Positions 9,188-17,909 of a stretch of 64,000 nt of DNA are shown piece by piece. Made by a program: the position numbers and the translations under genes. The notes beneath the pieces were generated by a model. It saw only the letters and a program-made list of their open reading frames with translations. It did no database searches and was not told the DNA's origin. The stretch lies in assembly GCA_026393985.1 (NCBI GenBank), contig JAPKZB010000086.1, positions 31,895-95,894 of the forward strand. Reading direction: 5' to 3'. The first letter of the stretch is position 1. Each line of letters begins with the position of its first letter. This stretch comes from Acidobacteriota bacterium. GTDB taxonomy: Bacteria; Acidobacteriota; Terriglobia; Bryobacterales; Bryobacteraceae.

Positions 9188-10081
9188 ATGGCACGCAAGC
9201 AAAACAGTACCGCCGCGGACCGGACGACGTCGAAGGATGCGGCGCGGAAGGCGCGATTCCGCCTGGTGTGGCGTGGGCTGATAGGAGCGACGCTGTTTTC
9301 GTTGGCGGTGATGGGGCTGCTGATCGGCTGGCAGGAGCTGCAGCGGTATCTGCTGCGGGACGCCCAGTTTCAGGTGGCGGCGCCGCCGGAGGTGGACGAG
9401 GAGAGTCCGGCGCTGGAGATCCATGGTTTAAAGAACGCGGCGCGCGAGCCGGTGGCGGCGGTGTTCAGGGCCGACTACGGGCGTAGTCTGTATATGCTGC
9501 CGATCCACGACCGGCGCCTGCAGCTGTTGAGCAATCGCTGGATTGCGGAAGCTTCGGTGACGCGGATTTGGCCGAACCGGATTCGGGTGGAGGTGAAGGA
9601 GCGGAAGCCGGTGGCCTGGTTGCGGAGTGGCGAACCGGCGGAGGGGGTGGCTCCGACGCTCATCGATGGGGATGGCAACTTTCTGCCCCTGGAGCGGCCG
9701 GGCACGTTCCGGGTGCCGGTGTTGTCGGGGGTCAGCGAGCAGCAGGCCCCCGAGGACCGCAAGGTTCGGGTGCACCGTTTTGTAAAGCTGTTGCAGGATG
9801 CCGGTCCGCTGGCGGAGAAGATTTCCGAGGTGGATGTGACGGATGCGGGTAATCTAAAGGTGATGCAGGACGAGAATGGGCGAATGGTGATTTTGCACGT
9901 GGGCGACCGGCAGTTCCGGCGGCGTCTCGAGAAGTTCCGGTTGCATTACCCGGCGATTCAGAAGCACGAGACGGGTTCGAACATTTTTGATTTGCGGATG
10001 GAGGGGAATATTCTCTCCGTGCCCTCCGAAGGCGGAAAGGCGGAGCGGATTTCGTCTTCCGAGGTTCCCAGTGGAGCCTAG
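9188..10081 (+). CDS. ftsQ: Cell division protein FtsQ (POTRA-domain membrane protein)
   Basis: Bitopic divisome protein that bridges early and late division proteins. The chosen start is ATG 9188, with an AGGAG site at 9176-9180, rather than the longer frame that begins inside murC; this gives 297 residues. A charged N-terminus of about 30 residues precedes one membrane segment (LFSLAVMGLLIG). The periplasmic part follows, with a POTRA-like region (about 75-150) including the segment around RIWPNRIRVEVKERKPVAW, which is typical of FtsQ/DivIB. Family sequence similarity is usually low, so the call also rests on its position between murC and ftsA. Confidence 0.9.
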   Translation: MARKQNSTAADRTTSKDAARKARFRLVWRGLIGATLFSLAVMGLLIGWQELQRYLLRDAQFQVAAPPEVDEESPALEIHGLKNAAREPVAAVFRADYGRSLYMLPIHDRRLQLLSNRWIAEASVTRIWPNRIRVEVKERKPVAWLRSGEPAEGVAPTLIDGDGNFLPLERPGTFRVPVLSGVSEQQAPEDRKVRVHRFVKLLQDAGPLAEKISEVDVTDAGNLKVMQDENGRMVILHVGDRQFRRRLEKFRLHYPAIQKHETGSNIFDLRMEGNILSVPSEGGKAERISSSEVPSGA

Positions 10082-10091
10082 CGTTTCGTTG

Positions 10092-10937
10092 ATGCGGGCG
10101 GGTCTGGACGCCGGCACGGCGCATACGCGGTGTGTGCTGATTGAATGGGTGAACGGGCGGCCCCGGCTGCGGAGCGCCAGCATTGTGCCGTCGCAGGGAT
10201 GGGAGCAGGGACGGATTCGGAGTATGGAAGCGCTGGCGGGTGTGGTTTCGGCGGCGGCGATGGCCGCCTCGATCCGGGCCGGAGCAGAGATTGCCACCGT
10301 GACCGCGGGCTATGCCGAATCGTTCAATCAGATGGAGGCGTTGAACGCGGCGCTCGAGCGCAGCGGGTTGCGGGTGGCTGATTATGTGGTGGAAGGGGAA
10401 GCGGCGCTGCTGGCGACCACGTCGGACTTGATGCGGCAGGGCGGTATCAGCGCGGCCGTGATTGGCGTGGAATCGACCGAGTTGGCCTACAGCGATTTAA
10501 CCGGGGGCATCCGTACGGTAACCGTGCCGATGGGGGCGCGGGAATTTACCGAAGATGTTGCTTCCTTGCTCGACCTGCCGTTTGCCGAGGCGGAGCACCA
10601 GAAAGTGACGGTAGGCAGTATTGCCAGGGTGTCGATGGAACAGAGCGCGACGCCACTGCAGGAGATTCTCGAGGCGCGCGCGGGACAGTATCTGCATATG
10701 CTGGAGTTCCACATTGAGGAGTTGGCGGGCCAATTGCCGCCTCCGGGGGGCGTGATTCTGACCGGCGGAGGCGCGTGCCTGCCGGGACTGTGCGACTACG
10801 CCGAGGAGTTGTTGCAGTGTCCGGTGCGGTTGGGTCAGGTGGTGGGGGTGGCGGAGTGGCCGCTTGAGTTGTCGGCGCCGAGTTGGGCGGTGGCGGCGGG
10901 GCTGGCGTTGCACGGAGGGATCTCGCATGGCTGGTAG
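10092..10937 (+). CDS. Short FtsA-like protein lacking subdomain 1C
   Basis: A 281-residue actin-fold relative of the FtsA encoded just downstream. It starts with GLDAGTAHTRCV, parallel to GLDAGSARTRCV in FtsA. The C-terminal half aligns well with FtsA, including the phosphate-2 region GGVILTGGGACLPGLCDYAEELL. Between about residues 60 and 110 it lacks the whole stretch that in FtsA carries subdomain 1C (the segment with LPQDFTLDG and the LEANVHVVT region). The phosphate-binding strand is changed to VIGVESTELAYSD from VVDIGLHSTDLAIYD, so nucleotide binding is doubtful. ATG 10092 is chosen; GTG 10071, overlapping the ftsQ end, is an alternative. It overlaps ftsA by 11 bases, has no internal stop and looks like a maintained gene. 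Confidence 0.75.
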   Translation: MRAGLDAGTAHTRCVLIEWVNGRPRLRSASIVPSQGWEQGRIRSMEALAGVVSAAAMAASIRAGAEIATVTAGYAESFNQMEALNAALERSGLRVADYVVEGEAALLATTSDLMRQGGISAAVIGVESTELAYSDLTGGIRTVTVPMGAREFTEDVASLLDLPFAEAEHQKVTVGSIARVSMEQSATPLQEILEARAGQYLHMLEFHIEELAGQLPPPGGVILTGGGACLPGLCDYAEELLQCPVRLGQVVGVAEWPLELSAPSWAVAAGLALHGGISHGW

Positions 10938-12129
10938 CCGGGTGAAGTTGGCGGTGGGGCTTGATGCCGGCAGCGCGCGAACGCGGTGCGTGGTGTGCGT
11001 GGTGGAGGAGGGCAAGATTCGGTTTCTCGGTTCCGGAGAGGCGGAGGCCAGGGGCTGGGCGAAGGGGCGCATTGCGGACCGGGCGCAGTTGTCGGAGTCG
11101 GTGAAGCTGGCGGCGCGGGAAGCCGAGCGGCAGGCGCAGATTGGTTTTGACGCCGCGGTGGTGGGACTGGGCGGCGATGCGATCAAGGGGGCCAATGCGC
11201 GAGGCGTCTATGAGCTGGGCCGGCCGCGGCAGATTGATGAATCGGACATGCGGTACGCGGTGGAACTGGCCTGCCGGGTGCGCTTGGAGGATGACCGGAT
11301 TCTGCTGCAGGTGCTGCCGCAGGACTTTACTTTGGACGGGCGAACCGGCATTTTGAATCCGCGGGGGTATCGCGGCTCGCGTCTTGAGGCTAACGTCCAT
11401 GTGGTGACGACGTCGGCGATTGACCATCAGGCTTTGGTGAGTGCGGTGCACCATGCTCATCTGGCGGTGGAGGAGACGGTGTTTGAGGCCATGGCGGCCG
11501 GCTATGCCAGTGTGATGCCGGAGGAGCGGGAGAAGGGCGTGGCGGTGGTGGACATCGGGCTGCATTCCACCGATTTGGCAATCTATGATGGCGACGCGAT
11601 GGTGCTGGCGGCGAGTTTGCGCGTGTCGGCCGACCACTTCAGCCGGGACGTGAGCGCCGGCTTCCATGTGACGCACGAGGACGCCGAACGGCTGAAGATT
11701 GAATATGGGTGCGCCATTCTGGGGTTAACGGCGGACAACACGTTTATCGAGGTGCCCTCGGCCGATGGGCGGCCGTCGCGGGAGGCGCCGCGGCGGGAGC
11801 TGAACGATATGCTGGAGGCGCGGGCGCAGTTTCTGTTCGAGTACGTTCAGCGGAAGGTGATCGAAGCGGGGATGGACCGCAAGCTGCTCGAAGGGGTTGT
11901 GCTGTGCGGCGGGGGGGCGCGGTTGAATGGGATGTGCGACGTCGCCGAGCAGGTGCTGAACTGTCCGGCAAGGAACGGTTTGCCGGTTGGGATTCTCGAT
12001 TGGCCCAGCCGATTGAATAACCCGAGTTGGACGACGGCCGCGGGGCTGGCGATGTATTCGGGCCGATTGAAACAAGAGGGCGGCGGCCGGAAGCCGCCGC
12101 CCCCCTTTCTCAACTTACTGATACGCTGA
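10927..12129 (+). CDS. ftsA: Cell division protein FtsA (actin-like FtsZ membrane anchor)
   Basis: Actin-family ATPase that tethers FtsZ filaments to the membrane and recruits later division proteins. The start at ATG 10927 gives 400 residues; the longer frame upstream runs through the previous gene. Visible parts are the phosphate-1 loop LDAGSARTRCVV, subdomain 1C (about 75-160, with VLPQDFTLDGRTGILNPRG and LEANVHVVT), phosphate-2 VVDIGLHSTDL and the adenosine motif GVVLCGGGARLNGM. The C-terminus ends with a Pro/Gly-rich stretch and FLNLLIR rather than a clear long amphipathic helix. Part of it is encoded by a strong inverted repeat at 12078-12102. Confidence 0.94.
   Translation: MAGSRVKLAVGLDAGSARTRCVVCVVEEGKIRFLGSGEAEARGWAKGRIADRAQLSESVKLAAREAERQAQIGFDAAVVGLGGDAIKGANARGVYELGRPRQIDESDMRYAVELACRVRLEDDRILLQVLPQDFTLDGRTGILNPRGYRGSRLEANVHVVTTSAIDHQALVSAVHHAHLAVEETVFEAMAAGYASVMPEEREKGVAVVDIGLHSTDLAIYDGDAMVLAASLRVSADHFSRDVSAGFHVTHEDAERLKIEYGCAILGLTADNTFIEVPSADGRPSREAPRRELNDMLEARAQFLFEYVQRKVIEAGMDRKLLEGVVLCGGGARLNGMCDVAEQVLNCPARNGLPVGILDWPSRLNNPSWTTAAGLAMYSGRLKQEGGGRKPPPPFLNLLIR
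12078..12102 (+). terminator. Ten-base-pair perfect hairpin between ftsA and ftsZ (attenuator-like)
   Basis: The left arm 12078-12087 (GGGCGGCGGC) is exactly complementary to 12093-12102, with a five-base loop, and is followed by CCCTTTCT. The stem is all G-C. It lies inside the last codons of ftsA, 45 bases before the ftsZ start. The T-run is weak, so it could be a partial terminator, a pause or mRNA-stabilising structure, or a way to set ftsZ level relative to ftsA. The structure is seen directly; the role is inference. Confidence 0.5.
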
Positions 12130-12146
12130 TCGCCGAAGGATTTGCC

Positions 12147-13382
12147 ATGGCAGAGCTTAAATTTCACATTCAAGAAGATACCGATCTCGGGACCCGGATC
12201 AAGGTAATCGGCGTTGGCGGCGGTGGCTGCAATGCCGTGGCACGCATGATGAACGCCGGTTTGCAGGGCGTGGAGTTCTACGTCCTGAACACCGATATGC
12301 AGGCGCTGCAAGCCTCGCCGGTGCCGAACCGGCTGCCGATTGGAAGCAAGATCACCAACGGCCTCGGAGCGGGGGCCAACCCGGATATCGGGCGGCAGGC
12401 CGCCATGGAAGACACCAACCGGATCATCGAGATTCTCGAAGACGCGGATATGGTGTTTATCACCTCCGGATTAGGCGGCGGCACGGGCACTGGGGCGACG
12501 CCGATTGTGGCCTCGCTGGCGCGCGAATTGGGCGCGTTGACCGTGGCCGTGGTCACCAAGCCGTTCAGCTTTGAAGGCCCCCGGCGGATGAAGCAGGCCG
12601 AAGAGGGGTTGGCCGAGATTGCCAGCGTGGTCGATACCGTGATATCGATCCCCAACGACAAGCTGTTGCGGTTGGCGGGTAAGGGGACCACCTTTCAGCA
12701 GGCGCTGCAGATGGCTGACGATGTCCTGCGGCAGGCCGTGCAGGGGATTGCCGATATCATGACAACGCCGGGCGTGATTAACCGAGACTTTTCCGACATC
12801 CGCGCCATTATGTCCGGCATGGGGTACGCCATGATGGGGACGGCGACGGCGACGGGCGAGAACGCTGCGATTACGGCGGCCGAGCAGGCGATCAACTCGC
12901 CGTTGCTGGAAGAAGGGGGCGTCGAAGGCGCCAAAGGCATTCTGATCAACATCACCGGATCGAGCCAATTGGGCCTGCTGGAGGTGAGCGAGGCGTGCAC
13001 GCTGGTGCGGGAGGCTACGCATAACGAGGATGTGCAGATCAGCTTTGGCGTGGTGGTGGATGAAACGATGGACGAGACGGTGAAGCTGACCGTCATCGCT
13101 ACGGGTTTCGAACGCCAGACGCTGCCGCAAATTCTGCGGCGTCAAGCGGCGGCCGCAGTCGGGGAGCCCGCGCTGACGATGCCGATTGTGGAGCTACCGT
13201 CGCCGCCTGCGCCGATCAGCGAGCCGGCGGTGCGGGAGCTGTTCGAAGTGGTCTCTACTCCGGTTGACCGTGGAGAGGAGGCTATTGTCGAGACGCCGGC
13301 CGAGCCGCCGCAGCCGGCCGATCCGTTTGACGACGTGGATACTCCGGCCTTCCTGCGGCGGGAGCGCCGGCTGTTCCGTTAA
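12147..13382 (+). CDS. ftsZ: Cell division GTPase FtsZ
   Basis: Tubulin-like GTPase that forms the Z-ring. The start at ATG 12147 has an AAGGA site at 12136-12140 and gives 411 residues; the longer open frame reads back through ftsA. The N-terminal nucleotide fold has [11 protein letters not shown] at about 20-30. The tubulin signature GGGTGTG is at about 110-116 and the T7-loop segment with [11 protein letters not shown] is present. After the globular core (to about 320) there is a Pro/Glu-rich linker and a conserved C-terminal peptide (TPAFLRR) that binds FtsA and other partners. Confidence 0.98.
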   Translation: MAELKFHIQEDTDLGTRIKVIGVGGGGCNAVARMMNAGLQGVEFYVLNTDMQALQASPVPNRLPIGSKITNGLGAGANPDIGRQAAMEDTNRIIEILEDADMVFITSGLGGGTGTGATPIVASLARELGALTVAVVTKPFSFEGPRRMKQAEEGLAEIASVVDTVISIPNDKLLRLAGKGTTFQQALQMADDVLRQAVQGIADIMTTPGVINRDFSDIRAIMSGMGYAMMGTATATGENAAITAAEQAINSPLLEEGGVEGAKGILINITGSSQLGLLEVSEACTLVREATHNEDVQISFGVVVDETMDETVKLTVIATGFERQTLPQILRRQAAAAVGEPALTMPIVELPSPPAPISEPAVRELFEVVSTPVDRGEEAIVETPAEPPQPADPFDDVDTPAFLRRERRLFR

Positions 13383-13401
13383 GGCCGCGCCTGAGTGTTT
13401 C

Positions 13402-14532
13402 ATGGCAGAACCTATATGGAGCCAGTTCATTCATCCGGAGACGATTCTTGAACAGGTGCGCAACACGGTCCCGTTTCTCCGTCTGGGGGCGGTGGAACCG
13501 GGACCGCTGATCGGGATGGGTGAGACGCCTGTGGGCTACCTGCGGGTGCTGGGTTCGGCGCAGGCGGTGGAAACCCTGGACGATTACTTCGCGCTCTGCT
13601 GCTCGGCCCATCAGGCCACAGTGGCGACGTTTGTGCCGACCGATGTGGACAGCAAGATCCGGGGCGTGTTGTGGAATCAGACGCGGGACCCGGAGATTCT
13701 GGGGCGGATGGCGGCGTTTACTCTGCAGATGAAAGGGTGGACGACGGAGGGGATTTCGACGCGGGTGACGGTTGACCCGCAGTGGGGACCGGTCTCCGGG
13801 CACAACGGCGAATGGTTTTCGGTGGCGAGCGGCGGTCTGGGGCGGTATCTGCAGTTGGGCTGGGAGGATCCTTTCACCGGGCCGATTGCTGAGGAGCTTG
13901 AGCGGGAGGCGCAGGCGTTCGGCAACGCGCTGCGGACGCCGGGCAGGGAACTGGAGACGTTACAATTGGCCGTTTCGATTACCCATAACCTGGGCGACCT
14001 GGATCAGGGCATCGGTTATTGGGAAGGCGCGGCGAAGCAGTCGGAGGCCAAGCGGCGCTTTTCCCGGCTGGCGCATGAGAACAAGACGCCTTTTGGCGGG
14101 ATTTTCGGGCATGTTGCGAATTTGTACCGGGAGTGTTTGAGCGCCGAGGGCCACCGGCACTATCCGCTGCGCGGGGTGAAGGCGCTTCGGCGGTCGCCGG
14201 TGCTGTTACTGCCGCTGGGGCCGTTTTTTGACGACTGGGGGGAAGTGATCGGCGGCAGTCCGCTGCTCGATGACGCCGAACGGTCGGAGGTTCTGGACGC
14301 GTTGCTGCGGGGATGTAAGAAGATCGACAACCAACTGGGCTACTTCCGGGCGCTGGCGGGCTGGCAGCAGTCGCACGGACGCAGTTTTGAGCGGGCGGTC
14401 GAGGGGTTGCCGGCTAGCGGGAAGAAGCTGTTGCGGGAGCCGGAGTTGCGCAAGAAGATCTCGATCCCGCGGCGGAGCTTTGAATCGAGCTACGTTAAGC
14501 GGGTGGAGGCTTTACGGGCTAAGCTGCGCTGA
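13402..14532 (+). CDS. Conserved-looking cytoplasmic protein of unknown function
   Basis: Not recognised. The start at ATG 13402, 19 bases after ftsZ, gives 376 residues; a longer frame reads back out of phase through ftsZ. There is no signal peptide or membrane segment. Composition is normal for a globular protein, with many aromatic residues, a HNLGDLDQGIGYWEG segment near the middle and a basic C-terminus. Its place just after ftsZ may be historical only. Its 3' end overlaps the convergent pseudouridine synthase gene by 43 bases. Confidence 0.7.
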   Translation: MAEPIWSQFIHPETILEQVRNTVPFLRLGAVEPGPLIGMGETPVGYLRVLGSAQAVETLDDYFALCCSAHQATVATFVPTDVDSKIRGVLWNQTRDPEILGRMAAFTLQMKGWTTEGISTRVTVDPQWGPVSGHNGEWFSVASGGLGRYLQLGWEDPFTGPIAEELEREAQAFGNALRTPGRELETLQLAVSITHNLGDLDQGIGYWEGAAKQSEAKRRFSRLAHENKTPFGGIFGHVANLYRECLSAEGHRHYPLRGVKALRRSPVLLLPLGPFFDDWGEVIGGSPLLDDAERSEVLDALLRGCKKIDNQLGYFRALAGWQQSHGRSFERAVEGLPASGKKLLREPELRKKISIPRRSFESSYVKRVEALRAKLR

Positions 14533-15245
14533 GGGCCGAGGGCGGCGCACTCCCGGGGTTCGAGATAGCGCCATTTGCCCACTTCGAGTGACCCGATGCC
14601 GAGCGGTCCGATGGCGACACGGACCAGTTTGAGGACGGTGGCGCCGAGGGCTTCGACCATGCGGCGGACCTGGCGGTTACGGCCCTCGGTGAGGGTGATC
14701 TCAAAGTGGGTGTACTTTTCGCTGTCGCGGATGCGCGTGACGGTGGCCGGGCGCGTGGGGCCGTCGTCGAGTTCGATACCTTGGCGGAGCCGAGCCAACT
14801 CCTCATCGGTCAGCCGGCGATTGGCTTTGACGAGATAGCGCTTGGCGACATGGAAGTCGGGGTTCATGATGCGCTCGGCAAACTGGGTATCGTTGGTGAG
14901 CAGGAGCAGGCCACTAGTATCGAGATCGAGGCGTCCGACCGGGACGACGAAGGTGCCGACGTCGCTGAGCAGGTCGTAGACGGTGGGGCGGTTTTCCGGG
15001 TCTTTGTAGGTGGTGAGGTAGCCTTTGGGCTTGTAGAGGACGAGGTAGACGTGCTCTTTGCGGACGAGCGGTTTGCCGTCGAACAGCACCTTGTCGCGGT
15101 CCATGTCGACCCAGTGGTCGGGGTTGAGGATCACGCGGCGGTTTACGGCGACGCGGCCGGCACCGATCCAGCCGCGGGCTTCGGTGCGGGAGCCCAGGCC
15201 CGCCTTTGAAATCACCCGTTCCAAGGTCTTTAGCGGCTTTTTCAA
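14490..15245 (-). CDS. RNA pseudouridine synthase, RsuA/RluB family
   Basis: Converts a specific uridine in rRNA to pseudouridine. The protein has 251 residues. The N-terminal S4 RNA-binding domain (about 5-60) starts with TLERVISKAGLGSRTEA. The catalytic domain has the motif GRLDLDTSGLLLLTND at about 104-119, with catalytic Asp at about 107, and the later motif EGRNRQVRRM. These features fit the RluB/RsuA branch (YciL/RluB most likely), but the exact target base cannot be read from sequence. It is convergent with the preceding gene and divergent from the nitrilase by only 23 bases. Confidence 0.9.
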   Translation of the reverse strand: MKKPLKTLERVISKAGLGSRTEARGWIGAGRVAVNRRVILNPDHWVDMDRDKVLFDGKPLVRKEHVYLVLYKPKGYLTTYKDPENRPTVYDLLSDVGTFVVPVGRLDLDTSGLLLLTNDTQFAERIMNPDFHVAKRYLVKANRRLTDEELARLRQGIELDDGPTRPATVTRIRDSEKYTHFEITLTEGRNRQVRRMVEALGATVLKLVRVAIGPLGIGSLEVGKWRYLEPRECAALGPQRSLARKASTRLT

Positions 15246-15268
15246 CTCTTTAGTGTATCGTTAAGCAC

Positions 15269-16156
15269 ATGGGCCGGGAAACGAAAGCGAGGGTGCGGGT
15301 GGCGGTGGTGCAGGCGGGATCGGTGCCTTGGGATACGGCGGCGAGTCTGGCGCGGCTGGATTACTGGGCGGGTGAGGCGGCGGCAGCAGGCGCGGAGTTG
15401 GTGGTGTTTCCCGAGGCGTTTATCGGGGGCTACCCGAAGGGCCTGGACTTTGGCGTGACGGTGGGCCGGCGCACGGAGGCGGGCCGGCGACTGTTTGCCC
15501 GCTACGCGGCCGGGGCAGTGGAGGATGTCGCGGCGCTGGGGGCCGTGGCGGCCGAGCGCGGGGTGTGGCTGGTGGCGGGCGCGATCGAACGGGAGGGCGG
15601 AACGCTGTATTGCACCGTGTTCTATTTGCGGCCGGACGGGACGGTGGCGGGCAAGCACCGGAAGGTGATGCCGACGGCCATGGAGCGACTGATCTGGGGC
15701 GCGGGGGACGGCAGTACGCTGGGGGTGGTGGAGACGCCGCTGGGGCGCGTGGGAGCAGCGATCTGCTGGGAGAGCTACATGCCGCAGTTGCGGCTGGCGC
15801 TCTATGGGCAGGGGGTGGAGTTGTACTGTGCGCCGACGGTGGACGATCGCGAGACCTGGTTGCCGACGATGCGGCATATTGCGATGGAAGGGCGCTGCTT
15901 TGTCTTGAGCGCCTGCCAGTGGCAGCGGCCGGGAGAGTGGGGGGAGATTGCGGGAGGGAGCGTGATTGTGGATCCGCTGGGGCAGGTGTTAGCCGGTCCG
16001 AAGCGGGATGGCGAAGGGTTGTTGGTGGCTGATTTGGAGATGGGCAAGATCCGGGAGGCCCAGTTCGACTTGGACGTAGTGGGCCATTACGGGAGACCGG
16101 ACCTGTTCCGGTTGACCGTGAACCGTCAGGTGCAACGGAGCGTTGACGGGGATTAG
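15269..16156 (+). CDS. Carbon-nitrogen hydrolase, nitrilase type
   Basis: Hydrolase of the nitrilase superfamily with 295 residues. The Glu-Lys-Cys triad is visible: Glu at about 49 in VVFPEAF, Lys at about 132 in KHRKVMPT and Cys at about 166 in AAICWESYMP. The ICWE context and the length fit true nitrilases or cyanide dihydratase-like enzymes better than ureidopropionase-type amidases. The likely reaction is a nitrile to the carboxylic acid plus ammonia. The substrate is unknown, and no neighbour suggests a pathway. Confidence 0.88.
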   Translation: MGRETKARVRVAVVQAGSVPWDTAASLARLDYWAGEAAAAGAELVVFPEAFIGGYPKGLDFGVTVGRRTEAGRRLFARYAAGAVEDVAALGAVAAERGVWLVAGAIEREGGTLYCTVFYLRPDGTVAGKHRKVMPTAMERLIWGAGDGSTLGVVETPLGRVGAAICWESYMPQLRLALYGQGVELYCAPTVDDRETWLPTMRHIAMEGRCFVLSACQWQRPGEWGEIAGGSVIVDPLGQVLAGPKRDGEGLLVADLEMGKIREAQFDLDVVGHYGRPDLFRLTVNRQVQRSVDGD

Positions 16157-16165
16157 GGAAAGGGA

Positions 16166-16543
16166 TTAAGCCGGCGGGGTGAGGCCGAGGGCTTCGAGGA
16201 GAGCGGGCGGAGCGAACGGTTTCTGGAGCGCCGCGGCGCGGTGGCGGACAGGTGGTGGTAGCAGCTCTGTGGATACGGGGTAGCCGCTTGAGAGCACTCC
16301 GATGAGGGCGGTGTCCTGCGCGAGGATTTCGGCGAGCCATTCGGCCCCGGAGCCATCCGGCAGGGTCAGATCGACGACGGCGTGCGAGTGGAGGCCGGGC
16401 GCGAACGTGGCGCGTGCCTCGGCCAGCGAAACGGCAAGGTCGGCCGGGACGCCGGCCCGAGCGAGGAAACGCAGGAGGAGACGGCCCAGAGTTGGATCGT
16501 CATCGACTACCAGAACCTGGATTGCGGCGGTCCGCTCCTGCAT
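16166..16543 (-). CDS. Stand-alone response-regulator receiver domain
   Basis: Single receiver domain with no output domain; 125 residues from ATG at 16543. An upstream TTG at 16570 would overlap the neighbouring gene and is less likely. The acidic pocket DDD is at about 14-16, the phosphorylatable Asp at about 58 in VVDLTLPDGSG, a Ser at the Thr/Ser position in VLSSGY, and the conserved Lys in LQKPF. It would act by protein-protein contact, as CheY-like proteins do. It starts 16 bases after the barrel-protein gene and may be cotranscribed with it. No cognate kinase is adjacent. Confidence 0.82.
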   Translation of the reverse strand: MQERTAAIQVLVVDDDPTLGRLLLRFLARAGVPADLAVSLAEARATFAPGLHSHAVVDLTLPDGSGAEWLAEILAQDTALIGVLSSGYPVSTELLPPPVRHRAAALQKPFAPPALLEALGLTPPA

Positions 16544-16559
16544 GGAAAGCCGGCCCCGC

Positions 16560-17909
16560 CTACCGTCCAAGCGGGAATGAGCTTGGCGAGTAGGAGATTC
16601 CCATGGTGAAGCGATTTCCGTTCCGGTCCAGGGTCGAGCGCTCTAACTGGAATCTGCGGTGCTCCACGGAGCCGAAAATGCTGATTTCGGTGGTGATCGT
16701 CCGAGTGAAACCAGTCTGCGCGAACCATGATTTGAAACCACCAAGCTGGGTGTCTGTAACCTGATTCATGTTGTTGCGGCCTGCGCTGAAGGTCAGGCTC
16801 CAGTTGCGAGCGGCGGAATAGACGCCCGAGATGGATGCAAGATCATTCATGGACGTCAGCAAAAGTCCGTTTCCTGGAACGACGGTCCGATCTAGTCGGC
16901 CCTCGAAGGAGCTGCGCCGGTAGCGACGGATCACGGCAAAGCTGTATCCGGTCGCCCAGCGGGTAGCGTCGAACGCCTCGCTGCCGGCAGGGGTTCCGAG
17001 CAGGGCCGCAATAACGGGATCCAGCTGCACCCGTCGGACGCCAATAGTACGGATCGATTGGCGACCCGCGGAGGCATTAATCTGCCACTCCCGTCCGATC
17101 TTCTGGCCGATGTTCAGATTGGCGCCGTGGATGTTCGATTCGCCAAACGCCCGGCCGAAGTCGAAGTGAGAGAACTCGTAGGAGACCCCGATCGAGGTAT
17201 TCCGATTCAAGCGGTAGAGGACGCCGGAGTTAGCGCCATAAAGGTTGGCGTCGGCCAATGCCTTGGCATTGCGACGAACAACCCCTCCATTTCCACCGCC
17301 ATTGAGGTGCCACCGGGAACTCAACCGGTAGGACAAGACCATCTGCGACTGCAGGAAATTGATCCGGTTGTCGAAAAGCTCATTCACCGGATTGGAAGGG
17401 GTGGCGGCACCCAGGATTGGCTGGTTCAGAGGGTTACCTAAAAGGCGGTTCGTTGAATTACCCATCGTGTTCCAGTTCATATCCAGGCTGCGGCTGATCC
17501 GGCGCGAGAAGCCAAGATTCAGCGCCTGGTTGAAACCGCTGAAACCTTGGGTGGATGGGAAATGGTTATAGTTGCCAGAATAGGAGATCCCCAGCAGGGA
17601 ACGGCGGAATCTCTTTTGTCCTGAAACTTCGAAACCACCCATGACGCCATAGGAACCGCCACCGGGCGCCAGATTCCCCTGGCCATCGGTCTTGAATGCG
17701 CCTAGCAGAGTATCGTAAGTTCCGGATGCCGTGAAGTTGAAGCGGATGGGAAGAGGGTCGGCCCCGGATCGACCGACCAGGCTCTCCCCGAGGCCCATCA
17801 TTTTCGGCCCGTCGTAGGACGACGCACCGCTACCACTGGTCGCTTCCTGAGCGGGGAGCGCGATAGCAACCAGAAAGACTGGAAAGGTGCGGGACAGAAA
17901 TCTGAACAT
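16560..17909 (-). CDS. Predicted outer-membrane beta-barrel protein
   Basis: No named family recognised. The protein has 449 residues and a clear signal peptide (hydrophobic FPVFLVAIALPA, cleavage near ALPA-QE). The mature part is rich in alternating aromatic/polar strands, Gly, Asn, Ser and Thr, with repeated segments such as LNLGFSRRISRSLDMNW, IGVSYEFSHFDFGRA and LTFSAGRNNMNQ. This is the pattern of a porin-like or autoassembled outer-membrane barrel. There are no TonB-receptor plug motifs. It is divergent from the DUF4139 gene across about 240 bases, which should hold both promoters. Confidence 0.7.
   Translation of the reverse strand: MFRFLSRTFPVFLVAIALPAQEATSGSGASSYDGPKMMGLGESLVGRSGADPLPIRFNFTASGTYDTLLGAFKTDGQGNLAPGGGSYGVMGGFEVSGQKRFRRSLLGISYSGNYNHFPSTQGFSGFNQALNLGFSRRISRSLDMNWNTMGNSTNRLLGNPLNQPILGAATPSNPVNELFDNRINFLQSQMVLSYRLSSRWHLNGGGNGGVVRRNAKALADANLYGANSGVLYRLNRNTSIGVSYEFSHFDFGRAFGESNIHGANLNIGQKIGREWQINASAGRQSIRTIGVRRVQLDPVIAALLGTPAGSEAFDATRWATGYSFAVIRRYRRSSFEGRLDRTVVPGNGLLLTSMNDLASISGVYSAARNWSLTFSAGRNNMNQVTDTQLGGFKSWFAQTGFTRTITTEISIFGSVEHRRFQLERSTLDRNGNRFTMGISYSPSSFPLGR

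Noticed and set aside
7294..9198. 634-residue open frame on the - strand
   Set aside because: Antisense to murG and murC, Arg/His/Pro-rich and without protein-like features.
16544..16570. TTG start at 16570 for the receiver protein
   Set aside because: It would overlap the end of the upstream barrel gene and adds residues unlike receiver domains; ATG at 16543 gives a normal start.
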